DNA from: Mycolicibacterium frederiksbergense
Lineage (GTDB): Bacteria > Actinomycetota > Actinomycetes > Mycobacteriales > Mycobacteriaceae
Direction: 5' to 3'
NCBI RefSeq assembly: GCF_029893345.1
Contig: NZ_JARXVE010000010.1
Span: 1 to 64,000 of the forward strand
Length of the DNA stretch: 64,000 nt
Numbering within the stretch: the stretch's first letter is position 1; every line of letters begins with the position of its first letter. A model generated the notes under the pieces. That model did no database searches, was not told the origin of the DNA, and was given only the letters and a program-made list of their open reading frames with translations. Position numbers and translations under genes: made by a program. Of this stretch, positions 55,909 to 64,000 are shown piece after piece.

Positions 55909-56178
55909 ATGATCGCTATCACTGACAACCGGCCCACAGCCGAGCACTGGAACTGGCAACTGAGCGGTAGTTGTCGCACCCACCCCGTGGATGCGTTCTT
56001 CCCGGATGAAGACCGGGGCCGGCGCAGACACGCACGCGAGGAGGCGGCCAAGAACATCTGCCGCCGATGCCCCGTTCTCGAGCGGTGCCGCAGCCACGCG
56101 CTGTCCGCCCCGGAGACCTATGGAATCTGGGGTGCGATGACCGCGCGCGAACGCGCAGCGGTGCGGGCGGGCGCTTAG
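55909..56178 (+). CDS. WhiB-family iron-sulfur regulator
   Basis: 89 residues, ATG 55909. Cluster ligands Cys22, Cys51, Cys54 and Cys60 fit C-x28-C-x2-C-x5-C. The turn motif is GIWGA (72-76), where most WhiB proteins have GVWGG; the DNA-contact tail after it is short and basic. Senses redox/NO by its [4Fe-4S] cluster and binds sigma factor A region 4, as known for the family. It follows the FAD oxidase so closely that the two may be co-transcribed. Confidence 0.92.
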   Translation: MIAITDNRPTAEHWNWQLSGSCRTHPVDAFFPDEDRGRRRHAREEAAKNICRRCPVLERCRSHALSAPETYGIWGAMTARERAAVRAGA

Positions 56179-56199
56179 TCTCAGCGCGTCAGTGTCGGG

Positions 56200-56709
56200 T
56201 CACCTATCGGGATCGAAGGCTTGCGCGACGGCCAGGCTGTCCTCGTAGACGTGATGTCGGGTGATCAGACCGCCAGATACCGTCAGGTGCAACGCGAATC
56301 GTGAACGATAGGCGCGCTGCGTGTTTCGTGCGGTCTGCCGAATCTCGCCGAACACCACCGCATCGTCGCCGTCGATCAGGATGCGCTCGACCTCGGTGGC
56401 TACCTGCTCCGGCACATGATGTTCACCGATGGCACGGTAGTGTGCTGCGGCATCCGCGCGGGTCGATCGGTGCTGAATCCACGGCGTCTCGTTTCGTCCG
56501 TGTTCGGCCTCCGGCCAGTTCAATTTCCAGTCAGCCCCGTCGGCGTACAGCTCGGCGATCGCATCGACGTCACCAGCTCCGATCCGGCGCAACAGTTCCT
56601 CCACCACGGCGCGGGTGGTGGTCTCAGTGACTGGCGACAAGGCATGTCCTTCCGGTCTGAACACCGCGTCGATCGACGCTGGCATTGACTCATCATGGCT
56701 GGAGGTCAT
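56200..56709 (-). CDS. SnoaL/NTF2-like protein
   Basis: 169 residues. NTF2-like start (VVEELLRRIGAGDVDAIAELYADGADWKLNWPE), later HHVPEQV and RSRFALHLTVSGGLITRHHVYED. Typical of ketosteroid-isomerase-like SnoaL proteins; whether it is an enzyme is unknown. ATG 56709; an internal start is possible. Confidence 0.82.
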   Translation of the reverse strand: MTSSHDESMPASIDAVFRPEGHALSPVTETTTRAVVEELLRRIGAGDVDAIAELYADGADWKLNWPEAEHGRNETPWIQHRSTRADAAAHYRAIGEHHVPEQVATEVERILIDGDDAVVFGEIRQTARNTQRAYRSRFALHLTVSGGLITRHHVYEDSLAVAQAFDPDR

Positions 56710-56758
56710 GGGCTAGGCAATTACCTGCCTGTTCTAGCAGTTCTACGGATCGTTCGGC

Positions 56759-57946
56759 TCATCGGCGTGCCTGCAACGCTCCCAATCGCCGGATGGCCTC
56801 GTCGAGGGTGTCGTCACGTTTGCAGAATGCGAAGCGCACCAGGTGATTCCACAAGTCGGCGTGCGGTGCGTCGGGATCGCAGAACGCCGACATCGGGATC
56901 GCGGCCACCCCGGTTTTGTGCGGGAGCTCGGCGCAGAATTCGGCGCTGTCGTGGTAGCCGAGTGGTCGCGGATCGGCGCACAGGAAATAGGTGCCGTTGC
57001 TGTCATGCACCTCGAACCCGAGGTCGGCCAACGCCGAGCTCAGCCGATCCCGCTTGGCGCGCAACGACTCCCGCAGATCGGCCACCCAGGCGTCCTCGTT
57101 GTTGAGGGCGTAGGCCACCGCGGGCTGAAACGGCGCCCCGCCGACATAGCTCAAATACTGCTTGGCGGCACGCACACCTGCAATCAGATCGGGTGCGCCG
57201 CAGGCCCAGCCGATCTTCCACCCGGTGGCGTTGAACATCTTGGCCGCACTGGAAATGGTGACGGTGCGGGTGGCCATTCCCGGATAGCCGGCCGGCGGTA
57301 GGTGCCGGTGGCCATCGAAGACGAGATGCTCATAGACCTCGTCGGTGATCACCAGGAGATCGTGCTCGACTGCCAGTGCTGCGACGGCCCGCAGTTCGGC
57401 GTCGGAGGCCACCGCCCCCGTCGGGTTGTGCGGCGAATTGAGGATCAGCGCTTTGGTTCTCGGTGTGACAGCCCGGCGCAGACCATCGATGTCGATCGCG
57501 AAGCCACGCCCGTCGGCAACCAATGGGACCGCGCGCCGGATGCATCCGGCCATGGCGATGACGGGGGAGTAGGAGTCGTAGAACGGCTCGATCACCACGA
57601 TCTCCGAGCCCGGTTCGACCAGGCCGATGACGGCGGCCGCGATCGCCTCGGTGGCGCCGACGGTGACCAGCACCTCGGTGTCGGGGTCGTAGTCGATGCC
57701 GTAATGGCGCTTGCGCTGCGCGGCGATCGCGTGGCGCAGCTCGGCGGTGCCCAGCCCCGGCGGGTACTGGTTGACGCCTGCGGCGATGGCCTCCTGGGCA
57801 ACCTTGAGCATCGCGGCCGGACCGTCCTCGTCGGGAAACCCCTGGCCCAGATTCACCGCGCCCAGCCGGGCGGCCAGCGCCGACATCTCCGCGAACACCG
57901 TGACGGCGTAGGGCCGCAGCCTTGTGACGGTCATGGTCGTCGACAT
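56759..57946 (-). CDS. dapC: PLP-dependent aminotransferase, N-succinyldiaminopimelate type
   Basis: 395 residues, ATG 57946 (or 57934). Fold-type I aminotransferase: NLGQGFPDEDGP, PYYS-like FYDSYSP, NSPHNPTG, ITDEVYEH, PLP lysine in SSAAKMFNATGWKIGW (S-x3-K), Arg in VRFAFCKR. Corresponds by similarity and position to Rv0858c, shown to be DapC of lysine biosynthesis. Divergent from the OYE gene by 43 bases. Confidence 0.9.
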   Translation of the reverse strand: MSTTMTVTRLRPYAVTVFAEMSALAARLGAVNLGQGFPDEDGPAAMLKVAQEAIAAGVNQYPPGLGTAELRHAIAAQRKRHYGIDYDPDTEVLVTVGATEAIAAAVIGLVEPGSEIVVIEPFYDSYSPVIAMAGCIRRAVPLVADGRGFAIDIDGLRRAVTPRTKALILNSPHNPTGAVASDAELRAVAALAVEHDLLVITDEVYEHLVFDGHRHLPPAGYPGMATRTVTISSAAKMFNATGWKIGWACGAPDLIAGVRAAKQYLSYVGGAPFQPAVAYALNNEDAWVADLRESLRAKRDRLSSALADLGFEVHDSNGTYFLCADPRPLGYHDSAEFCAELPHKTGVAAIPMSAFCDPDAPHADLWNHLVRFAFCKRDDTLDEAIRRLGALQARR

Positions 57947-57989
57947 TAGCCCGGGAATGAACCGGCAGGCTGAGGCGCTTTAGGCGAGC

Positions 57990-59105
57990 GTGACCACCCA
58001 GAATTTCCGGCTCGCCACCGACGCCGCTCTGCTGCAGCCCATCCAGGTGGGCGCCACCGCCGCCACCAACCGGCTGTTCATGGCGCCGCTGACGCGTTCC
58101 CGTGCCGATGCCGACGGCACCCCGTCGCCGCTGGCCGCGCAGTACTACACCCAGCGCGCCGCCGCGGGCCTGATCATCAGCGAGGCCACCGCCGTCGCCG
58201 AGACCGCCAACGGCGCCTACCTGAACACCCCGGGCCTCTACACCGACCGCCATCAGCACGGGTGGGCCGAGATCGCGAATTCGGTGCACGCCGCGGGCGG
58301 CAAGATGTTCGTGCAGTTGTGGCACGTCGGCCGGATGGCGCATCCCGAGATCAGCGGGGTCGAACCGGTCGCGCCTTCGGCGATCGCGGCCGACCTGATG
58401 ACGCACACCCCCACCGGCAAGCAGCCACTGGAGACCCCGCGTGCCCTCGATATCGCAGAGCTGCCCGCGATCGTCGACCAATTCCGGGCCGCTGCACGCC
58501 GGGCCATCGAGGCCGGCATGGACGGGGTGGAGATCCACGGCGCCAACGGCTACCTGCTGCATCAGTTCGCCTCCGACGTGGTCAACCAGCGCACCGACGC
58601 CTACGGCGGTTCGCCGGAGAACCGTGCCCGGCTGACCGCCGAGGTGATCGAGGCCGTTGCCGCCGAGATCGGCGCGGACCGCGTCGGGCTGCGCATCTCA
58701 CCCGGAAACACCGCCGGAGACATGCACGAGCGCGACACCACCGGCACCTATGAGGCGCTGCTGAACCGGATCGCGCCCCTGGGCCTGGCCTATCTGCATG
58801 TGCTCATCGATCCGGCCGCGCCGGCCTTCGGCGTGATCCGCGCCCTGTGGTCGGGGACATTCGTGCTCAACGCCGGCCGCCAGCCCGGCACCGACTTCTG
58901 CCAGCTGGAGAGCTACGCGCAGTGGGGTGCGATCAGCGCGGCCGCGGTGGGCCGGGCATACCTGGCCAACCCGGACCTGATCGACCGGCTGGTGCTGGGG
59001 GCGGAGTTGAACGAGCCGGATATGACGACCTTCTATGCGCCAGGCCCGGTCGGCTACACCGACTATCCGACGCTGAACGGGCTCGAGGAGTCCAGGCCGG
59101 CCTGA
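57990..59105 (+). CDS. Old Yellow Enzyme-type alkene reductase
   Basis: 371 residues, GTG 57990. FMN barrel with NRLFMAPLTRSRAD, LWHVGRMAH, the catalytic EIHGANGYLLHQF (His and Asn for substrate activation), and DAYGGSPENRAR. Reduces activated C=C bonds using NAD(P)H. Its 3' half is repeated at 60579-61038. It is the first complete gene before the islet. Confidence 0.93.
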   Translation: MTTQNFRLATDAALLQPIQVGATAATNRLFMAPLTRSRADADGTPSPLAAQYYTQRAAAGLIISEATAVAETANGAYLNTPGLYTDRHQHGWAEIANSVHAAGGKMFVQLWHVGRMAHPEISGVEPVAPSAIAADLMTHTPTGKQPLETPRALDIAELPAIVDQFRAAARRAIEAGMDGVEIHGANGYLLHQFASDVVNQRTDAYGGSPENRARLTAEVIEAVAAEIGADRVGLRISPGNTAGDMHERDTTGTYEALLNRIAPLGLAYLHVLIDPAAPAFGVIRALWSGTFVLNAGRQPGTDFCQLESYAQWGAISAAAVGRAYLANPDLIDRLVLGAELNEPDMTTFYAPGPVGYTDYPTLNGLEESRPA

Positions 59106-59192
59106 CGGCTTCCAATGCACGTTGATTCTGCGGTGAGGCCGGAAAAGTGCGGGTGAAGTAGGCCCTGGCCGCAGAGTGGACAGTGAGCGCGG

Positions 59193-59660
59193 TCAGTCCG
59201 TCTCGATCTCGGTCGCGCCAGACAAGTCCTCGATGGCGACCGGCGCCGACCCGTCGAAACGTACGCCGATGCCGAACTCCTCGCCCATTGCGAGGCCGCA
59301 CTCAGCGAAGCGGATCATCCAGGAACCGTCGGCCCAGATGATCGCCTCGGGCATGCCGAACGGCGCCTCCGGCCCGTCGAGCCGTGCACGGTCCACCGAG
59401 TCGAGCGCCCACACTGGATCGGTGAACTCGGCGACGAGATAGCGCGAAGCGGCGGCTGCGAGCGCGTCGAATCCGGCGATCGCCTCCGCTGCGGAGTCGA
59501 CGGCCGCATCCGTCGGCGGCCCTGCCGGTTCGACGATGATGCTGACCGTGCGCGGCTCGGCACCGGGCAGAGCGGCCGACCAGCAGACAAGCTCCTCCGA
59601 GAGTTCGATGCGGTGCAGCGCGGTACCCCGCACCTCGATTTCCTCGGGTAGGTCGTTCAT
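59193..59660 (-). CDS. Unrecognised protein, possible immunity protein
   Basis: 155 residues from ATG 59660 (MNDLPEEIEV). No signal or membrane helix. It is acidic, with the strand-rich WADGSWMIRFAECGLAMGEEFGIGV block and IEDLSGATEI end that recall DUF2262/DUF2004-like immunity proteins of polymorphic toxin systems, but I cannot make the assignment firm. It is on the minus strand in the islet, 376 bases from the SUKH-like gene. Confidence 0.5.
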   Translation of the reverse strand: MNDLPEEIEVRGTALHRIELSEELVCWSAALPGAEPRTVSIIVEPAGPPTDAAVDSAAEAIAGFDALAAAASRYLVAEFTDPVWALDSVDRARLDGPEAPFGMPEAIIWADGSWMIRFAECGLAMGEEFGIGVRFDGSAPVAIEDLSGATEIETD

Positions 59661-60036
59661 GCGGCAAGTCAACCAGTTCGTGTCACTTGGGTCCGCCCGT
59701 GCAGGAGCACCTGTCGAGATGCAGCGAAGATTGACGGGACGCGCCCCGCTACTTTGACGGATCTCGGGAGAGTGCGAAGCCCGTCAATATGCGAAGCCCG
59801 TCAATATAGGTGTACTGCCGGATCGAAAGGTCGCGAATCACGCTTCGCGTGAGCGCAGTCGCTTCTGGCTCTGTGGCTCAGGTCTACGTCAACGCGGAGT
59901 GAGCGAGCGATCGGCGTGTGGCGCGACGTGAACGTGTCCGTGGCTTGCAGGCGCTGCTGCTTGACGCCGGAGCGCCTCGGGTCGCGGTGGCGTCCCGGCG
60001 GACCGCAGCCTCGAGCGGATCCGGATGAGCTGTGGG
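59661..60036. other. Intergenic islet DNA with a 17-bp tandem repeat
   Basis: GCGAAGCCCGTCAATAT is repeated exactly at 59774-59790 and 59791-59807. Nothing else is recognisable; the stretch has no long coding frame with family signature. Its sequence differs from the flanking OYE homology. Confidence 0.5.
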
Positions 60037-60546
60037 TCAGAGACGGGCAGGTCTCAGCGGCTCAATGACCTGGGCCTCGGAGCGCTCGCCCAGCTGGAGA
60101 AGCGCCTCGTCAAGGCTCGAGCCGAGCAGGTGGAGGGTGTTCATGCCGCGCGATTCCCACACCGGAAACTCCTCGTCGGCATTGCGGCTTGCGACGTCCC
60201 AGAGTAGAAGGTCGCCGTTCTCGCTCCAGCCGAAGACTTCGAGTCGTTCGGCGAGGTCCCAGCTACCCTCGGGCTCGATCATCCAGTCGAATTCCTCCTC
60301 TTCGGCGTCGCGGAAGACCGTGTGGAAGTGCTCGGTGAGGTTCGCTGCACGGGCCCGCCCGTCTGCGAAACCGGGTTGCACGGGCGGGTAGATGAGCCAC
60401 AGGCCGAACGTGCGGGCCCAGCCGCAGGAGCGAACAAACTCGCGGTAGCTGTGGGGGTACCCGCCACCGTCCGGGAAACGGAACGAATCGAGTGCCTCGA
60501 AGTCGACATGCTCGAACGAGGGGGATTCAGGCGCGGGGACACTCAT
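60037..60546 (-). CDS. SUKH (SMI1/KNR4)-like immunity protein
   Basis: 169 residues from ATG 60546 (MSVPAPESPS). The SUKH-like N-terminal half has FRFPDGGGYPHSYREFVRSCGW (residues 22-43) and FGLWLIYPP, the usual fold start, then RAEEEEFDW-like acidic segment and GDLLLWD. SUKH proteins are immunity proteins against bacterial polymorphic toxins. It has no toxin directly upstream. A longer in-frame start at 60678 would overlap the OYE fragment and is rejected. Confidence 0.65.
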   Translation of the reverse strand: MSVPAPESPSFEHVDFEALDSFRFPDGGGYPHSYREFVRSCGWARTFGLWLIYPPVQPGFADGRARAANLTEHFHTVFRDAEEEEFDWMIEPEGSWDLAERLEVFGWSENGDLLLWDVASRNADEEFPVWESRGMNTLHLLGSSLDEALLQLGERSEAQVIEPLRPARL

Positions 60547-60578
60547 GACTCGATTATGGTCGGGTTGCTGGAGCAAGG

Positions 60579-61036
60579 CCGTTGTCGCCGAGATCGGCGC
60601 GGACCGCGTCGGGCTGCGCATCTCACCCGGAAACACCGCCGGAGACATGCACGAGCGCGAGCGCGACACCACCGGCACCTATGAGGCGTTGATGAACCGG
60701 ATCGCCCCGCTGGGCCTGGCCTATCTGCATGTGCTCATCGATCCGGCCGCGCCGGCCTTCGGTGTGATCCGCGCGCTGTGGTCGGGGACATTCGTGCTCA
60801 ACGCCGGCCGTCAGCCCGGCACCGACTTTTGCCAGTTGGAGAGCTATGCGCAGTGGGGTGCGATCAGCGCGGCCGCGGTGGGCCGGGCATACCTGGCCAA
60901 CCCGGACCTGATCGACCGGCTGGTGCTGGGGGCGGAGTTGAACGAGCCGGATATGACGACCTTCTATGCGCCCGGCCCGGTCGGCTACACCGACTATCCG
61001 ACGCTGAACGGGCTCGAGGAGTCCAAGCCGGCCTGA
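60579..61036 (+). pseudogene. 3' fragment of an Old Yellow Enzyme gene (second copy)
   Basis: Near-identical to 58654-59105 of the intact OYE gene at nucleotide level, beginning at VAEIGADRVGLRISPG and ending GLEESKPA. A 6-base repeat expansion (HERERD against HERD) and several silent changes distinguish it. The first half, with the substrate His-Asn pair, is missing, so it is non-functional, though an in-frame ATG at 60545 could give a 163-residue product. Homology ends abruptly at 60579 on the left and just after the stop (61038) on the right. Confidence 0.9.
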
Positions 61037-61052
61037 CGCCGTTCGTCAGGCC
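61030..61052. terminator. Hairpin between OYE fragment and small islet ORF
   Basis: GGCCTGACG and CGTCAGGCC form a 9-bp perfect stem with a 5-base loop (CCGTT). It spans both convergent stop codons. Confidence 0.6.
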
Positions 61053-61270
61053 GACGCGCCACGGATGAGCAGCTTTGCGTACCCGTTACGGCGCAGGCTG
61101 GCCTTCATCGTTTCACTTGGTTGGTGATCGTTGAGCCACGCTTCGATTGCGGCGGTCTTCTTGCCCTCGGATGCGTCGCTCAGGCGAAGCGCCCTCAGTA
61201 GCGCGGCAACAGTCGTTGGCTGGACCGTCCCGAAAGGCTGCAATGCGATGTCGTCGTCCCATCTACTCAT
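61046..61270 (-). CDS. Small ORF, possible partner of the toxin-like gene
   Basis: 74 residues from ATG 61270 (MSRWDDDIALQPFG). No family recognised; helical and mixed charge (LLRALRLSDASEGKKTAAIEAWL). It overlaps the end of the ADP-ribosyltransferase-like gene by 8 bases, the usual layout of toxin-immunity or toxin-antitoxin pairs. Role inferred from position only. Confidence 0.55.
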   Translation of the reverse strand: MSRWDDDIALQPFGTVQPTTVAALLRALRLSDASEGKKTAAIEAWLNDHQPSETMKASLRRNGYAKLLIRGASA

Positions 61271-61745
61271 CGCTTACCTCCGCTGTCACTATCGGAACTT
61301 GGTGCATTCGATCCACTGCCACGATACGCACCACCACGCCCCGGGGAAACAAAAGTTCTTGCTGGTAGGCCTCATTTGGCGCTCCGAGAGGGGGCACCCA
61401 TACCGCCGGAGACCCGGCCTGGGCGGCGATCCTGTAGAGAACGGGGTCTGAGCCCGGCGCCGTGAACTCGGATTCAGCAACACTCCGGTTTAGCGACGTG
61501 GCGAAGAATCTAGGCACCTGCAAGGGAACGCCGATGAGGTCGTCTAGTTGGGAGCTTGGAACGCCGAACGACACCTGCGACGTGCGGACCCCGAGCCAGA
61601 CCTCAACATTCTCGGGGAGCGGTGCCATCAGAGTTTCTAAGTCGTCGACGACGTCCAGCGCGTCGGCAGAGGCGCCAAGGTTGCCTTCCGCTGCCAGTTG
61701 GATATCGCGGTAGAACCGCTCATCTTTGCCCTGCCAACGCATCAC
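61263..61745 (-). CDS. ADP-ribosyltransferase toxin-like domain, 5'-truncated
   Basis: 160 residues from ATG 61745. R-S-E class features: Arg54 in WLGVRTS, the STS-like FATSLNRSVAE (81-91), and Gln128-x-Glu130 in AYQQELLFPRG. Q-x-E is the form of C3-like enzymes that modify Asn/Gln/Cys, whereas Arg-specific ones have E-x-E. The frame continues upstream of the ATG without any start codon or stop for about 60 codons, to a TAG near 61932, and encodes plausible helical sequence (DAAERLTRLFAEQTAG). So the N-terminal delivery part seems lost at the fadA boundary. Lower GC than its neighbours. Confidence 0.6.
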   Translation of the reverse strand: MMRWQGKDERFYRDIQLAAEGNLGASADALDVVDDLETLMAPLPENVEVWLGVRTSQVSFGVPSSQLDDLIGVPLQVPRFFATSLNRSVAESEFTAPGSDPVLYRIAAQAGSPAVWVPPLGAPNEAYQQELLFPRGVVVRIVAVDRMHQVPIVTAEVSDE

Positions 61746-62003
61746 GGATATGCGCTGCGCGGCGGTGGCACCCGCAGTCTGCTCAGCGAACAGTCTGGTG
61801 AGCCGCTCGGCGGCGTCTTCGTCGTCAGGGTTGATCGGCTGATTGTGCCGAAGCGGAACGACAGGCTGACAAAAGCAGTGGCCAGCCCCGGCCCAACCAA
61901 CGGGTTGGGCGAGGCTGCTACCCTGCGACTAGCGGGCTGCCCACATCGTGGGCGGTTCCACCACCAACCTGAACCTGGACGCCGGAACGGCAGGGGAGCA
62001 GAC

Positions 62004-63215
<1,212 letters not shown>

Positions 63216-63230
63216 GAGGGCTGAAAACCA

Positions 63231-64000
63231 ATGGCTGAGAACACCATTCAGTGGGACAAGGATGCCGACGGCATCGTCACCCTGACGCTGGACGACCCGA
63301 CCGGTTCGGCCAACGTGATGAACGAGCACTACAAGGAATCCATGCATACCGCCGTGGAACGCCTTGTCGCCGAGCAGGATTCGATCACCGGTGTGGTGAT
63401 CACCAGCGCGAAGAAGACCTTCTTCGCTGGCGGTGACCTCAAGGGCATGATGAACATCAGGCCCGAGGACGCAGCTGAGGCGTTCGAGATGGTCGAGACC
63501 ATCAAGGCCGACCTGCGCAAGCTGGAGACCCTGCCCAAGCCCGTCGTGGCCGCCATCAACGGCGCCGCGCTCGGCGGTGGCCTGGAGATCGCGCTGGCCA
63601 CGAACCACCGCATCGCCGCCGACGTCAAGGGCAGCCAGATCGGCCTGCCCGAGGTCACCCTGGGCTTGCTGCCCGGCGGTGGCGGCGTGGCCCGCACCGT
63701 GCGCATGTTCGGTATCCAGAAGGCGTTCATGGAGGTCCTCTCGCAGGGCACCCGGTTCAACCCGGCCAAGGCCAAGGACACCGGCCTGGTCGACGAATTG
63801 GTCGGCAGCGTCGAGGAATTGGTCCCGGCGGCCAAGGCTTGGATCAAGGCCAACCCCGAGGCCCACACCCAGCCGTGGGACGTCAAGGGCTACAAGATCC
63901 CCGGCGGCACCCCGTCCACCCCGGCGCTCGCCGCGATCCTGCCGTCCTTCCCGGCGCTGCTCAAGAAGCAGCTCAAGGGCGCCCCGATGCCCGCCCCGCG
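63231..64000 (+). CDS. fadB: Fatty acid oxidation multienzyme, enoyl-CoA hydratase/hydroxyacyl dehydrogenase, partial
   Basis: The first 256 residues lie in the window; the gene continues past 64000. ATG 63231 follows the fadA stop by 15 bases. N-terminal crotonase domain: oxyanion-hole FAGGDLKGM and NGAALGGGLEIALATNHRIAA (shown by its core GGGLEIAL), then GLPEVTLGLLPGGGG with the catalytic Glu. The NAD-binding half should follow. Corresponds to Rv0860, forming with FadA the trifunctional complex. Confidence 0.95.
   Translation, partial: MAENTIQWDKDADGIVTLTLDDPTGSANVMNEHYKESMHTAVERLVAEQDSITGVVITSAKKTFFAGGDLKGMMNIRPEDAAEAFEMVETIKADLRKLETLPKPVVAAINGAALGGGLEIALATNHRIAADVKGSQIGLPEVTLGLLPGGGGVARTVRMFGIQKAFMEVLSQGTRFNPAKAKDTGLVDELVGSVEELVPAAKAWIKANPEAHTQPWDVKGYKIPGGTPSTPALAAILPSFPALLKKQLKGAPMPAP

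Noticed and set aside
60545..61036. Second functional Old Yellow Enzyme gene
   Set aside because: Lacks the first ~220 residues, including FMN-binding start and catalytic His/Asn; only a fragment.
61698..62003. fadA frame extended upstream by 102 codons
   Set aside because: The extension runs antisense through the toxin-like gene; ATG 62004 has an RBS and gives the usual 403 residues.

Overview
High-GC DNA from a mycobacterium, probably a non-tuberculous, Mycolicibacterium-like species. The support is a GroEL2-type chaperonin behind two CIRCE operators, a PGRS-repeat protein, a WhiB protein, KDC/Far/DapC/FadA/FadB genes, and gene orders known from M. tuberculosis. Two blocks that lie far apart in M. 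tuberculosis are both present: Rv0435c to Rv0440 (CDC48-like ATPase, pssA, psd, moeA2, SDR, later groEL2) on the left, and Rv0853c to Rv0860 (pdc, SRPBCC, far, dapC, fadA, fadB) on the right. The species cannot be named from the sequence alone.

Layout. 0.3-6.2 kb: minus-strand phospholipid/molybdopterin block. 6.3-9.1 kb: two PH-domain membrane proteins and a HAD phosphatase. 9.2-13.3 kb: a very large PGRS protein without a PE domain, followed by a 5'-truncated DUF1214 gene. 14.6-20.6 kb: helicase, a small gene with decayed partial copies beside it, nitrilase plus unknown partner, cupin, polysaccharide deacetylase, membrane protein. 20.6-22.5 kb: dual CIRCE and groEL2. 24.1-30.9 kb: a tightly overlapping seven-gene operon of MoxR ATPase, DUF58, VWA-like membrane proteins and a TPR-like protein with a Gln/Gly-rich tail, resembling Bat/MoxR-VWA systems. 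30.9-41.2 kb: accessory metabolism, including an AurF-like diiron oxygenase, methyltransferase, TetR, a frameshifted CYP138-like P450 and a phytoene-dehydrogenase-like FAD enzyme. 41.2-46.4 kb: pdc/far and universal stress proteins. 46.4-50 kb: a tandem duplication of secreted Ala/Val-rich proteins together with their terminators and upstream regions; the second copy has lost its ATG. 50-56 kb: AraC regulator, amidohydrolase, amino-acid permease and divergent FAD amine-oxidase-like gene, then whiB. 56.8-59.1 kb: dapC and an Old Yellow Enzyme.

The most unusual region is 59.1-61.9 kb. The 3' half of the Old Yellow Enzyme gene is duplicated (58654-59109 and 60579-61038). Between the copies lie an immunity-like gene and a SUKH/SMI1-like gene. 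Beyond the second copy lie a small ORF and a 5'-truncated gene with the features of a Q-x-E ADP-ribosyltransferase toxin domain. I read this as a decayed toxin/immunity islet inserted between the OYE gene and fadAB. No rRNA, tRNA, CRISPR array or intact insertion sequence was recognised.
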